Below, piece by piece: positions 7,735-13,234 of a stretch of 13,234 bases of DNA. Position 1 is the first letter of the stretch, and the number at the start of each line of letters is the position of its first letter. The DNA is from Geminicoccaceae bacterium (GTDB lineage Bacteria; Pseudomonadota; Alphaproteobacteria; Geminicoccales; Geminicoccaceae). A program made the position numbers and the translations under genes. The notes under the pieces were generated by a model, which was not told the DNA's origin, searched no databases, and saw only the letters and a list, made by a program, of their open reading frames with translations. The stretch spans positions 1 through 13,234 of the forward strand of contig JAGREZ010000214.1 of the NCBI GenBank assembly GCA_020446285.1, in the 5' to 3' direction.

Positions 7735-8316
7735 TTGACGGTCGGTTCCGTTCTAGAACAGGTCTGGGCAATACGCGTGAAGGATTGGCATCCCGTCAGC
7801 AAGTTCGTGGCAGTCGGCGGTCTGTTTGCCCTCGGATTCGTGCTGTTGACCGAGCAACAGCACACCAACAGGGTGGCCGTTGCCGCTTCGCCCCCGCGCA
7901 TCATGCCGAATGCACCCGGACGTTTGCTCGATGTTCCGGATCTGCCGGGCGTCGACGCCGCCGACAGCCTGCTCCCGCCGGCGGACAGCTTTGTCGCGAT
8001 GGTCGAGCGCCCGCTGTTTTCGCCGATGCGCCGTCCATCCGAACCGGTAATGGTTGCCATCGAGTATGTATCCGAAATCGAGCCGGCGGCCGGCACGGAC
8101 GAACCCGCCGGCCCGCTGGATCCCTCCATCGCCTTCGTGGGGTCGCTCAAGCGTGCTGGCGAAACTCTGGCGCTCATCACCCGCGAGAGTGACGATTTCG
8201 TCCAGGCCATCCGGCCCGGCGACAGCATAGCCGGCTGGAAAGTGGTCGAGGTGCGCGAGCGGTCACTTGATCTCGAAGCGTCCGGCGAGAGAAGACGGCT
8301 GGAAATTTTCAACTGA
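7735..8316 (+). CDS. Small GspC/GspN-like inner-membrane protein of the type II secretion system
   Basis: Up to 193 residues with one transmembrane helix (about 24-38), a proline-rich periplasmic linker, the motif ERPLFSPMRRP near residues 91-101, and a C-terminal beta-rich domain from about 126 (IAFVGSLKRAGETLALITRE ... GDSIAGWKVVEV). This is the plan of the GspC homology-region domain, which links the inner-membrane platform to the secretin; similar short alphaproteobacterial proteins are often called GspN. There is no PDZ or coiled-coil domain after it, unlike full-length GspC. The start is uncertain: TTG at 7735 gives the longest form with weak ribosome-site support, and GTG at 7777 would leave the membrane helix intact. 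It directly precedes the pseudopilin genes on the same strand, which supports a T2SS role. Confidence 0.72.
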   Translation: MTVGSVLEQVWAIRVKDWHPVSKFVAVGGLFALGFVLLTEQQHTNRVAVAASPPRIMPNAPGRLLDVPDLPGVDAADSLLPPADSFVAMVERPLFSPMRRPSEPVMVAIEYVSEIEPAAGTDEPAGPLDPSIAFVGSLKRAGETLALITRESDDFVQAIRPGDSIAGWKVVEVRERSLDLEASGERRRLEIFN

Positions 8317-8340
8317 TAGTGTATTCCAGTTGGTAATTTC
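8302..8340 (+). promoter_or_regulatory. Strong RNA hairpin between the GspC-like gene and gspG
   Basis: GAAATTTTCAACTG (8302-8315) pairs with CAGTTGGTAATTTC (8327-8340) across an 11-base loop. Of 14 positions, 12 are Watson-Crick pairs, one is a G-U wobble (8309/8333) and one is a U-U mismatch (8308/8334). The left arm includes the last codons of the upstream gene, and its TGA stop begins in the stem. A C-rich run (8351-8357) follows instead of a T tract, so a classical terminator is unlikely. Its place just before the major pseudopilin gene suggests RNA processing or stabilisation, or partial attenuation, to set gspG expression. Confidence 0.6.
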
Positions 8341-8376
8341 TCCCGAGAGTCCCCCCCTCCCTGCATCAACGAGGTC

Positions 8377-8838
8377 GTGTTGAGAAAGCAAATGACCTGC
8401 ACTCAGGACAGCTGTTCCCGCAGGCGCGGTGAAGGCGGTTTCACGCTTGTCGAAATTCTCGTCGTGCTCGTCATACTTGGCCTGCTCGGCGCGCTCGTCG
8501 GTCCGCGCGTACTCGGCTACCTTTCAAGCGCCAAGAGCGATACGGCCCGCCTGCAGATCGACGGCATGAAGCAGGCCCTCGATCTCTACCGCCTCGACAC
8601 AGGTTCCTACCCGCCGACCGGCGATGGTCTTGCCGCACTGATCGCCGCACCCGGTGGTGTGCGCGGCTGGAATGGCCCCTATCTCGACGCATCCGGCATT
8701 CCGCTGGATCCATGGGGCAACGCCTATGACTACAAGTCTCCCGGCGATCATGGTGATTTCGATCTTGCCTCATGGGGCTCCGATGGTGTTGCCGGCGGCG
8801 ATGGCGAGGCGGGCGATGTCACGAGCTGGAAGGAATGA
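8377..8838 (+). CDS. gspG: Type II secretion major pseudopilin GspG
   Basis: A 153-residue prepilin. A basic leader ends at G21, followed by F22 and the class-III signal FTLVEILVVLVILGLLGALVGP with Glu at mature position 5 (E26). Prepilin peptidase would cleave G21-F22 and methylate F22. Diagnostic GspG features are the ARLQIDGMKQALDLYRLDTGSYPPTGDGLAALI helix-loop, GWNGPYLDASGIPLDPWGNAYDYKSPG, and the C-terminal calcium loop SWGSDGVAGGDGEAGDVTSW. GspG forms the bulk of the periplasmic pseudopilus that pushes substrates through the secretin. The start is uncertain: GTG 8377, TTG 8380 (GAGG at 8371-8374 is five bases before it) and ATG 8392 are all in frame; all keep the signal. The end overlaps gspH by 23 bases. 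Confidence 0.95.
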   Translation: MLRKQMTCTQDSCSRRRGEGGFTLVEILVVLVILGLLGALVGPRVLGYLSSAKSDTARLQIDGMKQALDLYRLDTGSYPPTGDGLAALIAAPGGVRGWNGPYLDASGIPLDPWGNAYDYKSPGDHGDFDLASWGSDGVAGGDGEAGDVTSWKE

Positions 8839-9211
8839 GGCCGGCTTCACGCTCATCGAGCTGATCGTGGCGATGGTGCTGCTCGGAATGCTGACCGCCA
8901 TGGTCTATCCGAGCATTGCGGCACTCGGTCGCACAAGCATCGATGATGCCGCCGCGGCCCTCGTCAGTCATCTGCGCAGCATGCGTCATGAAGCGCTCAC
9001 GAGCGGCATCCCGCAGAAAGTCGGCAGCGACGATCTCGTGAGGATCGTACCGTCGGCCATCCGCGTCGAGGGTTTTGATGATGGCCCGCTCACCCTTCTG
9101 CCCAACGGCGCGAGCTCGGGTGCTGAACTCGTGCTCCGGCGCGACGGCGAGGAACGGCGGATCTCGGTCGACTGGCTCACGGGCCGGATCGGCCTTGCCG
9201 ATGATGAATGA
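8816..9211 (+). CDS. gspH: Type II secretion minor pseudopilin GspH
   Basis: A 131-residue prepilin-like protein: a short leader MSRAGRNEAG, then cleavage at G10-F11 and the helix FTLIELIVAMVLLGMLTAMVYP with Glu at mature position 5 (E15). The rest is a small beta-rich domain (LVRIVPSAIRVEGFDDGPLT, AELVLRRDGEERRISVDWLT) typical of the short GspH/FimT-like minor pseudopilins. GspH joins the initiating complex at the pseudopilus tip. ATG 8816 is chosen because GAGG at 8806-8809 lies six bases upstream and it gives a normal short leader; ATG 8801 and more distant starts give leaders that are too long. The gene overlaps the gspG end by 23 bases and the gspI start by about 8-11. GspH is inferred over GspI mainly from order and length. 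Confidence 0.85.
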   Translation: MSRAGRNEAGFTLIELIVAMVLLGMLTAMVYPSIAALGRTSIDDAAAALVSHLRSMRHEALTSGIPQKVGSDDLVRIVPSAIRVEGFDDGPLTLLPNGASSGAELVLRRDGEERRISVDWLTGRIGLADDE

Positions 9212-9599
9212 CATGCGGCGCAGGGATGGCGGATTCAGTCTTCTCGAACTTCTGGTAGCCCTGACGATTCTGGGCCTGTCGATGGCGACCGCCTATCGAA
9301 TCGTCGGCGATGCCGTGGCGACCACCGGCTCGCGCGAGCGCCTCGTGCGTCTCGCCGCTCTCGCCGATGCCGCCTTCACCGACCTGCGCCTGCAGGGCTC
9401 CATCGAGGAGGAGGCGATCTCCTTTGACTGGCCCGAAGACGTCTCGCTCACGATCGAGGAGGAGACGGGGCCCATTGCCGGCCTGTCGGGAACACCGCCG
9501 CTTCGCCGGATCCGCATGACACTCGAGGACGAGCGCGGCGGCGAACTCTCGCTCGAAGGCATCATTCGCCTGCGCCTCGCACCCGGAGCGCAGCCATGA
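9201..9599 (+). CDS. gspI: Type II secretion minor pseudopilin GspI
   Basis: About 132 residues: leader MMNDMRRRDGG, cleavage at G11-F12, then FSLLELLVALTILGLSMATA with Glu at mature position 5 (E16). Next come a helix with ERLVRLAALADAAFTDLRLQ, a feature of GspI, and a small strand-rich end. GspI is the core of the GspI-J-K tip complex that starts pseudopilus assembly. Start choice: ATG 9201, 9204 and 9213 are all in frame and have no good ribosome site, so translation is probably coupled to gspH, whose TGA is at 9209-9211. The stop overlaps the gspJ ATG (ATGA at 9596-9599). The length is usual for the family. Confidence 0.85.
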   Translation: MMNDMRRRDGGFSLLELLVALTILGLSMATAYRIVGDAVATTGSRERLVRLAALADAAFTDLRLQGSIEEEAISFDWPEDVSLTIEEETGPIAGLSGTPPLRRIRMTLEDERGGELSLEGIIRLRLAPGAQP

Positions 9600-10285
9600 G
9601 CAGGACACACAGGCATGGATCCCGCTACCGGCAAGGACACGAGAACGGCTTGACCGTGGTCGAGGTGCTGATTTCGCTCGCTCTTCTCGGTGTCATCGTC
9701 GCACTCGTCGGGTCGAGCAGCCGGCTCTTCGCCCGTGCCGGAGATACGGTGGGCCGCCATGCCGAAGCGGTTTTCGAAGAGACGCTGGCCCGCTCGTTCC
9801 TTGCCGACCGCATCGGCGGCGCGCTCTATCTCGATCTCGGCGATGCGGGCGAATACGAAGTGGCCTTCAGGGGAGACCGGGATTCGTTCCGCTTTCTTGC
9901 CCTTCGCCCGCGCTACGAACATGGAACAGCCCTCGTTCTGAGCGAATTCGTCATTGAAGAGGGAGGTTCGAAACTGCTGGTCCGGATCTCTCCCGCAGCA
10001 CCCGACGAAGTCACGCTCGAGCCGACGGGCGAGATAACCGAACGGCTCCTGTTCGACGATCTCGGCGGCGCGGAGTTCTCCTATCTGCGTCAGGCGGAAG
10101 ATGTCGACGAGTCCCCCCGCTGGGAAGATCACTGGGAGGAGGAACGGCGGTTGCCGCTGGCCGTTCGCCTCGATTTCAACGATCCGCAGCGGCCCCCGGT
10201 CATTGCCCGCACGCGACTGACATCGCCTCCGGATTGCGCCAGCCAGAACGAGAATGCGCCCCGTTCGGGATGCGGGCTCCTGTGA
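9596..10285 (+). CDS. gspJ: Type II secretion minor pseudopilin GspJ
   Basis: 229 residues, the size expected for GspJ. A basic leader rich in His and Arg ends at G18; the mature protein would start LTVVEVLISLALLGVIVALVG with Glu at position 5 (E23). Mature residue 1 is Leu instead of the usual Phe, which prepilin peptidase and the family tolerate. Further on come RSFLADRIGGALYL, FRGDRDSFRFLALRPRYEHG, LLFDDLGGAEFSYL and EERRLPLAVRLDF, the typical GspJ order of strands. An extra C-terminal tail holds two cysteines (DCASQNENAPRSGCGLL). GGAG at 9585-9588 lies seven bases before the ATG. The stop overlaps a possible gspK GTG start (GTGA at 10282-10285). Confidence 0.85.
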   Translation: MSRTHRHGSRYRQGHENGLTVVEVLISLALLGVIVALVGSSSRLFARAGDTVGRHAEAVFEETLARSFLADRIGGALYLDLGDAGEYEVAFRGDRDSFRFLALRPRYEHGTALVLSEFVIEEGGSKLLVRISPAAPDEVTLEPTGEITERLLFDDLGGAEFSYLRQAEDVDESPRWEDHWEEERRLPLAVRLDFNDPQRPPVIARTRLTSPPDCASQNENAPRSGCGLL

Positions 10286-11154
10286 GCGCGGGGGGCGAAA
10301 GGGTGCGGAAGGCAATGTCCGGAGATGGCGAGCGCGGCGCAGCACTGGTCTTCGTCCTCTGGCTCATCACCGCAATCACGGTTCTCACGGCAAGCCTGTC
10401 GACCAGCCGCAATGAAATCGTGCTGGATACCCGTGTGGAGCTTTCGCGCCTGCGTGCCGGGATCGCCCTCGACAGCGCCCTCGAGGTCGCCGTCGAAAAG
10501 CTGCGTACGAGCGGCTTCGAACCCGTCGGCGAACTGAAACTGACCTTCGGCGATGTCGCCGTCGACGTTCGGGTCAGCCCCGAGTCCGGTCGTATCGACC
10601 TGAATGCGGCGCCCGAGGAACTCATTGGCGGGCTCGCGGCGGCTTCCGTCGAGGATCGCGAGGAAGCCGCGCGGATCGCCGACGCGATCCTCGACTGGCG
10701 CGACGAGAACGATCTCCGGCGTGCACAGGGGGCCGAACGCGACCAGTATCACCGGGCGGATCTCGGCTACGGACCCGGTGACGGCCCCTTCCGGTATGTC
10801 GACGAACTGCGCCTCGTCCTTGGCATGCCGGCGGATGTGGCGGCACGAATCGCGGAGATTTCCGGAGTGCATGGCGGCAATGCCGAAATCGGGCTCGCGT
10901 CGATCGCGGCGCCGGTGATGCGCGCAAAGGATCTGGCACTCGGCCTCGATGTGCCCACCGGCCCGATTGAAGAAGAGGCGAACGAAACTCCACCCTTCAC
11001 AACCGACGCGGCAGGGCTCTATAGGGTTGACATTGAAGCCGTCGTCGATGGCGGATATACGCGCCGGACCCGCGCTGTCGTCTGGACCAGTCCGGCGTCT
11101 CCCGGACGGGACTATGAGATACTGGACTATCAGGGCTGGCATTTGCCGCGGTGA
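10282..11154 (+). CDS. gspK: Type II secretion minor pseudopilin GspK
   Basis: About 290 residues. The leader ends ERG at G19, followed by AALVFVLWLITAITVLTASL; mature position 5 is Phe, and lack of the usual Glu is normal for GspK, which caps the pseudopilus tip. Family signatures follow: ESGRIDLNAAPEELIGGL, ADAILDWRDENDLRRAQGAE, DQYHRADLGYGPGDGPFRYV and DELRLVLGMPADVAARI, the insertion domain with helix-hairpin-helix-like repeats. A C-terminal strand region includes YRVDIEAVVDGGYTRRTRAV. GTG 10282 overlaps the gspJ stop and suits coupling; ATG 10315, with GGAAGG at 10307-10312 just upstream, is a good alternative giving a shorter leader. The stop overlaps the gspL GTG. Confidence 0.9.
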   Translation: MSAGGERVRKAMSGDGERGAALVFVLWLITAITVLTASLSTSRNEIVLDTRVELSRLRAGIALDSALEVAVEKLRTSGFEPVGELKLTFGDVAVDVRVSPESGRIDLNAAPEELIGGLAAASVEDREEAARIADAILDWRDENDLRRAQGAERDQYHRADLGYGPGDGPFRYVDELRLVLGMPADVAARIAEISGVHGGNAEIGLASIAAPVMRAKDLALGLDVPTGPIEEEANETPPFTTDAAGLYRVDIEAVVDGGYTRRTRAVVWTSPASPGRDYEILDYQGWHLPR

Positions 11155-12278
11155 CCACGGACCGAGCATGGGAGACCGTATCGTTGGAGGGATCACGGCG
11201 ATGGCTGGAGATGGAGGGTATCCTTCCCAGAGCGCGCGTCGAGCAGCCGCTTCGTTCCTGCATCCTCGCCATCCTTGACGGCGGGCATGTCGAGTTCGTT
11301 CGCAAGACGCCGAGGAAGACGGCCGATCTCGGCTCGATCGAGATTGCACGGGAACTGGGCGAACGGCTCGACACGCACTCGGAGATGATCCTGCGCGAGA
11401 TCGGCGAAGGCGATCTGCCGGTCGTTCTGCGTCTTTCGGCGGACAAGGGCGTGCGCTGTACGGACATCCTGCCCCAGCTGAGCGGCAACGAGCTGCGCGC
11501 GGTCGTCGCCCATCGCCTCGACATGCTCACCCCCTGGAGCGAACATCAGGTCCATTTCGACGCACGGCCACTTGCCCGGCTCGACAATGGACAGATGGAG
11601 ATCGAGGTTACCGTCGTTCCCAGGCGGATCGTCGAGGAGGCGCTGGAAACGATCGCGGCGATCGGCCTTTCCGTGCATTCGGTCGATCTCGCCGGCACCG
11701 ACCCCTATACCGATCCGCGCTACGACCTGCGTCAGCGGGTGCCGTTCGAGCGCTCCTCGCGGTCATTGCCGGCGGCGCTCGCGGTCGTGGTTCTTCTGGG
11801 CCTCGTCACCGCAGGCTTTCTCGGTTATCGCTACTGGCAGCAGGACCGGGTGATCAGCGAGCGCGAAAGACTGGCGTCGGCGCTTGCCGAACGGCTGGCG
11901 GATGTTCCCGACCTGCATTCCCGGATCGAGGCGCTGCGCGGCGAGACCGACTATATCTACAGGCGCAAGCGGTCGCTTCCTTCCACACTCGCGGTCATCG
12001 ACGAACTGAGCGCGATCGTTCCGGGCGATGTGTGGCTCACCCGCCTTTCGATCGATGGCGAGGAGCTTGCCGCCAACGGCTACTCACCCGACGCATCCTC
12101 GCTGCTTGGCATCATCGAAGCTGCCGATCACCTGTCCGGAGCCGAATTCCGCTCGCCGAGCACCCGTCAGACCATGCTCGTCGGCGACAGCGAGGTCGAG
12201 GTCGACGCCTTTTCCATCGCCGCCCGTCTGGACCGGAGCGGGAATGCGGAAGGTGAAGACGAGGAGACGCCGCAGTGA
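11151..12278 (+). CDS. gspL: Type II secretion inner-membrane platform protein GspL (PilN-like C-terminus)
   Basis: 375 residues with a cytoplasmic N-terminal part (about 1-200), one membrane helix (about 205-224, SLPAALAVVVLLGLVTAGFL) and a periplasmic part starting with a helical RERLASALAERL region. The cytoplasmic segment ELRAVVAHRLDMLTPWSEHQVHFD is typical of the GspL/PilN family. The periplasmic VIDELSAIVPGDVWLTRLSIDGEELAANGY is the ferredoxin-like PilN/GspL domain. GspL binds the GspE ATPase on the cytoplasmic side and GspM in the membrane. The GTG start lies in GTGA with the gspK stop and has no separate ribosome site, so coupling is assumed. The cytoplasmic part is shorter than in classical enterobacterial GspL, and the protein ends in an acidic tail (EGEDEETPQ). 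Confidence 0.87.
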   Translation: MTTDRAWETVSLEGSRRWLEMEGILPRARVEQPLRSCILAILDGGHVEFVRKTPRKTADLGSIEIARELGERLDTHSEMILREIGEGDLPVVLRLSADKGVRCTDILPQLSGNELRAVVAHRLDMLTPWSEHQVHFDARPLARLDNGQMEIEVTVVPRRIVEEALETIAAIGLSVHSVDLAGTDPYTDPRYDLRQRVPFERSSRSLPAALAVVVLLGLVTAGFLGYRYWQQDRVISERERLASALAERLADVPDLHSRIEALRGETDYIYRRKRSLPSTLAVIDELSAIVPGDVWLTRLSIDGEELAANGYSPDASSLLGIIEAADHLSGAEFRSPSTRQTMLVGDSEVEVDAFSIAARLDRSGNAEGEDEETPQ

Positions 12279-12826
12279 ACGGCAACAGCCGCACCATCGT
12301 CGCCGGTCTGCTCCTGCTTGCCGTACTGGGTGCGCTCGTATGGTTTCCCTATGACCGGATCACGCGCCAGAAAGCCGAACTCGAAACCATCGAACAGCGC
12401 ATCGCCGGGCTCGAGCAGCGCATCTCGACCCGCGAGGACCTGCTTGCCGAAGTCCGCCTGCTCGAACGCACGAGCCCGCTCGCGGCCCTTCTCCTGCATG
12501 GCGACACAGCGGCCCTTGCCGGTGCGGAATTGCAGGGTGCGCTCACGGGCATCGTCGAGTCCGCCGGCGGCACGATCAGCCAGACCCAGGTCCTGCAGGG
12601 GCGTGACGCCGATCCCTTCGTGCAGATCGGTGCGCGGATCGATTTCATCGTTTCGATGACCGGCCTGCGTGAAATCCTTCACAAGGTCGAGAGCAACGAA
12701 CCGGTCATGATCATCGACCGCATCTCACTCGCCACCGAACGCTCCGGCACCGCCGAGGTCGGCGAGCTGGTGCAGGCAAGCATGGAAATCGCCGCATTCT
12801 CGCAAAAGAAGGAATCATTACAATAA
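12275..12826 (+). CDS. gspM: Type II secretion inner-membrane protein GspM (GspMb type)
   Basis: 183 residues with a short cytoplasmic N-terminus, one membrane helix at about 7-23 (TIVAGLLLLAVLGALVWF), a heptad-like coiled coil (about 30-60, KAELETIEQRIAGLEQRIS) and a small periplasmic ferredoxin-like domain (AELQGALTGIVESAGGTISQ, then FIVSMTGLREILHKVESNEP). This matches the T2SSM_b form of GspM, partner of GspL. GTG 12275 overlaps the gspL stop and has GAGGAG at 12261-12266, eight bases upstream. It is the last gene of the operon; GC content falls sharply right after its TAA stop, and no T-tract terminator is seen. Confidence 0.88.
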   Translation: MNGNSRTIVAGLLLLAVLGALVWFPYDRITRQKAELETIEQRIAGLEQRISTREDLLAEVRLLERTSPLAALLLHGDTAALAGAELQGALTGIVESAGGTISQTQVLQGRDADPFVQIGARIDFIVSMTGLREILHKVESNEPVMIIDRISLATERSGTAEVGELVQASMEIAAFSQKKESLQ

Positions 12827-12852
12827 CAATACTGTAATTCATGGTCATGAAT
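12817..12852. repeat. Two adjacent AT-rich dyads after gspM
   Basis: ATTACA (12817-12822) and TGTAAT (12833-12838) form an inverted repeat around the gspM stop. Just beyond, ATTCATG-GT-CATGAAT (12837-12852) is a perfect 16-base palindrome with 7-base arms. Neither is followed by a T run. The 16-base palindrome has the size and symmetry of a dimeric-regulator operator; the first pair could be a weak hairpin at the mRNA end. They lie in the 124-base leader of the exported-protein gene that begins at 12951, which otherwise contains no gene. Confidence 0.45.
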
Positions 12853-12879
12853 CTCTGATATTCGAATTTTCCTTCCTAT

Positions 12880-12912
12880 TTGTTAGACATATTCACCAAG
12901 GAAACCTATCAT
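12880..12912 (+). promoter_or_regulatory. Possible promoter for the exported-protein gene
   Basis: The AT-rich leader holds TTGTTA (12880-12885) and TATCAT (12907-12912), fair matches to -35 and -10 hexamers but with a long 21-base spacer; shifting the upstream element to TTAGAC (12883-12888) gives an 18-base spacer but a poorer match. The base-composition break after a dense GC-rich operon makes a promoter here likely, while the exact hexamers remain a guess. Confidence 0.3.
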
Positions 12913-12950
12913 AACCGACTTCGATATGACCACTGAATGTCGAGGTCTGC

Positions 12951-13234
12951 GTGTATTTGCATTTCATCACGACAAGAAATGGTTTTTATCGCAAACACAT
13001 CGGTTTTCTTTTCCGCATCCTGACTGCAATACCGTTGGCGCTCGGCATCTGGAACGGCCATGCCAGTTCCGCCGATCTCTGCCCGAACTCGCAAAACACG
13101 ATCACCGCGGCTCAGGGTTCCGCCGACAATTGCCTTCTGGACGCTGGCGAGAGTGTCAGGATCGACGAGACAGGCGGTCTGGATTTCTCCGGCCTCTACG
13201 CCATCAACATCAATGGCGCTGCCGGCGGGATCGA
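12951..13234 (+). CDS. Large exported protein, N-terminal part (autotransporter-like signal peptide; 3' end outside window)
   Basis: A GTG-started frame, open to the right edge (94 codons visible), with GAGG at 12942-12945 five bases upstream and an in-frame TGA at 12927 that limits upstream extension. The product begins with a long basic n-region (Arg9, Arg14, Lys15, Arg22) and a hydrophobic core at about residues 23-34 (ILTAIPLALGIW). A likely signal-peptidase site follows, after Ala38 or Ala41 (NGHASSA-DLCP). Such extended signal peptides are common in autotransporters and other very large surface proteins. The mature start has two cysteines (C44, C61) and a strand-turn pattern, LDAGESVRIDETGGLDFSGL then YAININGAAGG, like the first rungs of a beta-helix passenger. 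It follows the T2SS operon. Function, length and secretion route cannot be determined from the window. Confidence 0.65.
   Translation, partial: MYLHFITTRNGFYRKHIGFLFRILTAIPLALGIWNGHASSADLCPNSQNTITAAQGSADNCLLDAGESVRIDETGGLDFSGLYAININGAAGGI

Noticed and set aside
7735..7776. TTGACG at 7735 as a -35 promoter element for the secretion genes
   Set aside because: No convincing -10 hexamer is found 16-18 bases downstream, and the same bases are a plausible TTG start codon.
8351..8357. Run of seven C residues before gspG as a phase-variation tract
   Set aside because: It is non-coding, short, and not at promoter spacing, so slippage would have no obvious effect on reading frame.
8654..8815. Longer N-terminus for gspH starting at ATG 8654
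   Set aside because: A prepilin leader of more than 60 residues is implausible, and ATG 8816 has a good ribosome site and gives a normal 10-residue leader.
12909..13094. A 61-codon minus-strand frame at the right edge
   Set aside because: It lies opposite the signal-peptide coding start, which has a good ribosome site and signal peptide, and it has no ribosome site or recognisable content of its own.
1..13234. Mobile elements, CRISPR arrays, tRNA/rRNA genes, toxin-antitoxin or defence genes
   Set aside because: No transposase, integrase, repeat-spacer pattern, cloverleaf or known defence motif was seen on either strand; the accessory-looking part is limited to the secretion operon and the exported gene.

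Overview
The window is a high-GC, densely coded stretch with every credible gene on the + strand. Codon usage (strong G/C third positions), the argD-argF-hslO order and the overall protein style suggest an alphaproteobacterium, possibly of the Rhizobiales/Hyphomicrobiales or Rhodobacterales type. No rRNA, tRNA, insertion sequence, integrase, CRISPR array or replication origin was seen.

Region 1 (1-3914): the 3' end of a TamB-like outer-membrane assembly gene; a complete ABC-2 family membrane permease with no ATPase beside it in the window; then the arginine pair argD (acetylornithine/class-III aminotransferase) and argF (ornithine carbamoyltransferase), joined by an ATGA stop-start overlap. 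Region 2 (3927-5487): a GC-rich perfect dyad after argF, then hslO (redox chaperone Hsp33) overlapping a small lipoprotein gene of unknown function. Region 3 (5556-7716): a second class-III aminotransferase overlapping a beta-keto acid cleavage enzyme (BKACE/DUF849). This pair looks like a small catabolic module, perhaps transamination of an amino compound followed by acetyl-CoA-dependent cleavage of a beta-keto acid.

Region 4 (7735-12826): part of a type II secretion system (T2SS). It begins with a small GspC/GspN-like bitopic protein, followed by a strong 14-bp-arm hairpin. Then come gspG (major pseudopilin), gspH, gspI, gspJ, gspK (minor pseudopilins) and gspL, gspM (inner-membrane platform). 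From gspG to gspM every junction overlaps by 4 to 23 bases, so this is one translationally coupled operon. The secretin (GspD), the ATPase (GspE) and the polytopic platform protein (GspF) are not in the window and must be encoded elsewhere if the system works.

Region 5 (12827-13234): an abrupt AT-rich gap with two small dyads and a possible promoter. It is followed by the 5' end of a GTG-started gene with a good ribosome binding site and a long, autotransporter-like signal peptide. The mature start resembles the beginning of large secreted beta-rich proteins. Its position just after the T2SS operon makes it a candidate surface or secreted protein, either a T2SS client or an autotransporter; the window ends before this can be decided.

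The points most worth a second look are the hairpin before gspG, the cut exported gene at the right edge with its dyad-bearing leader, the split T2SS with a reduced GspC-like clamp, and the aminotransferase/BKACE module of unknown substrate. None of them proves a wholly new system.
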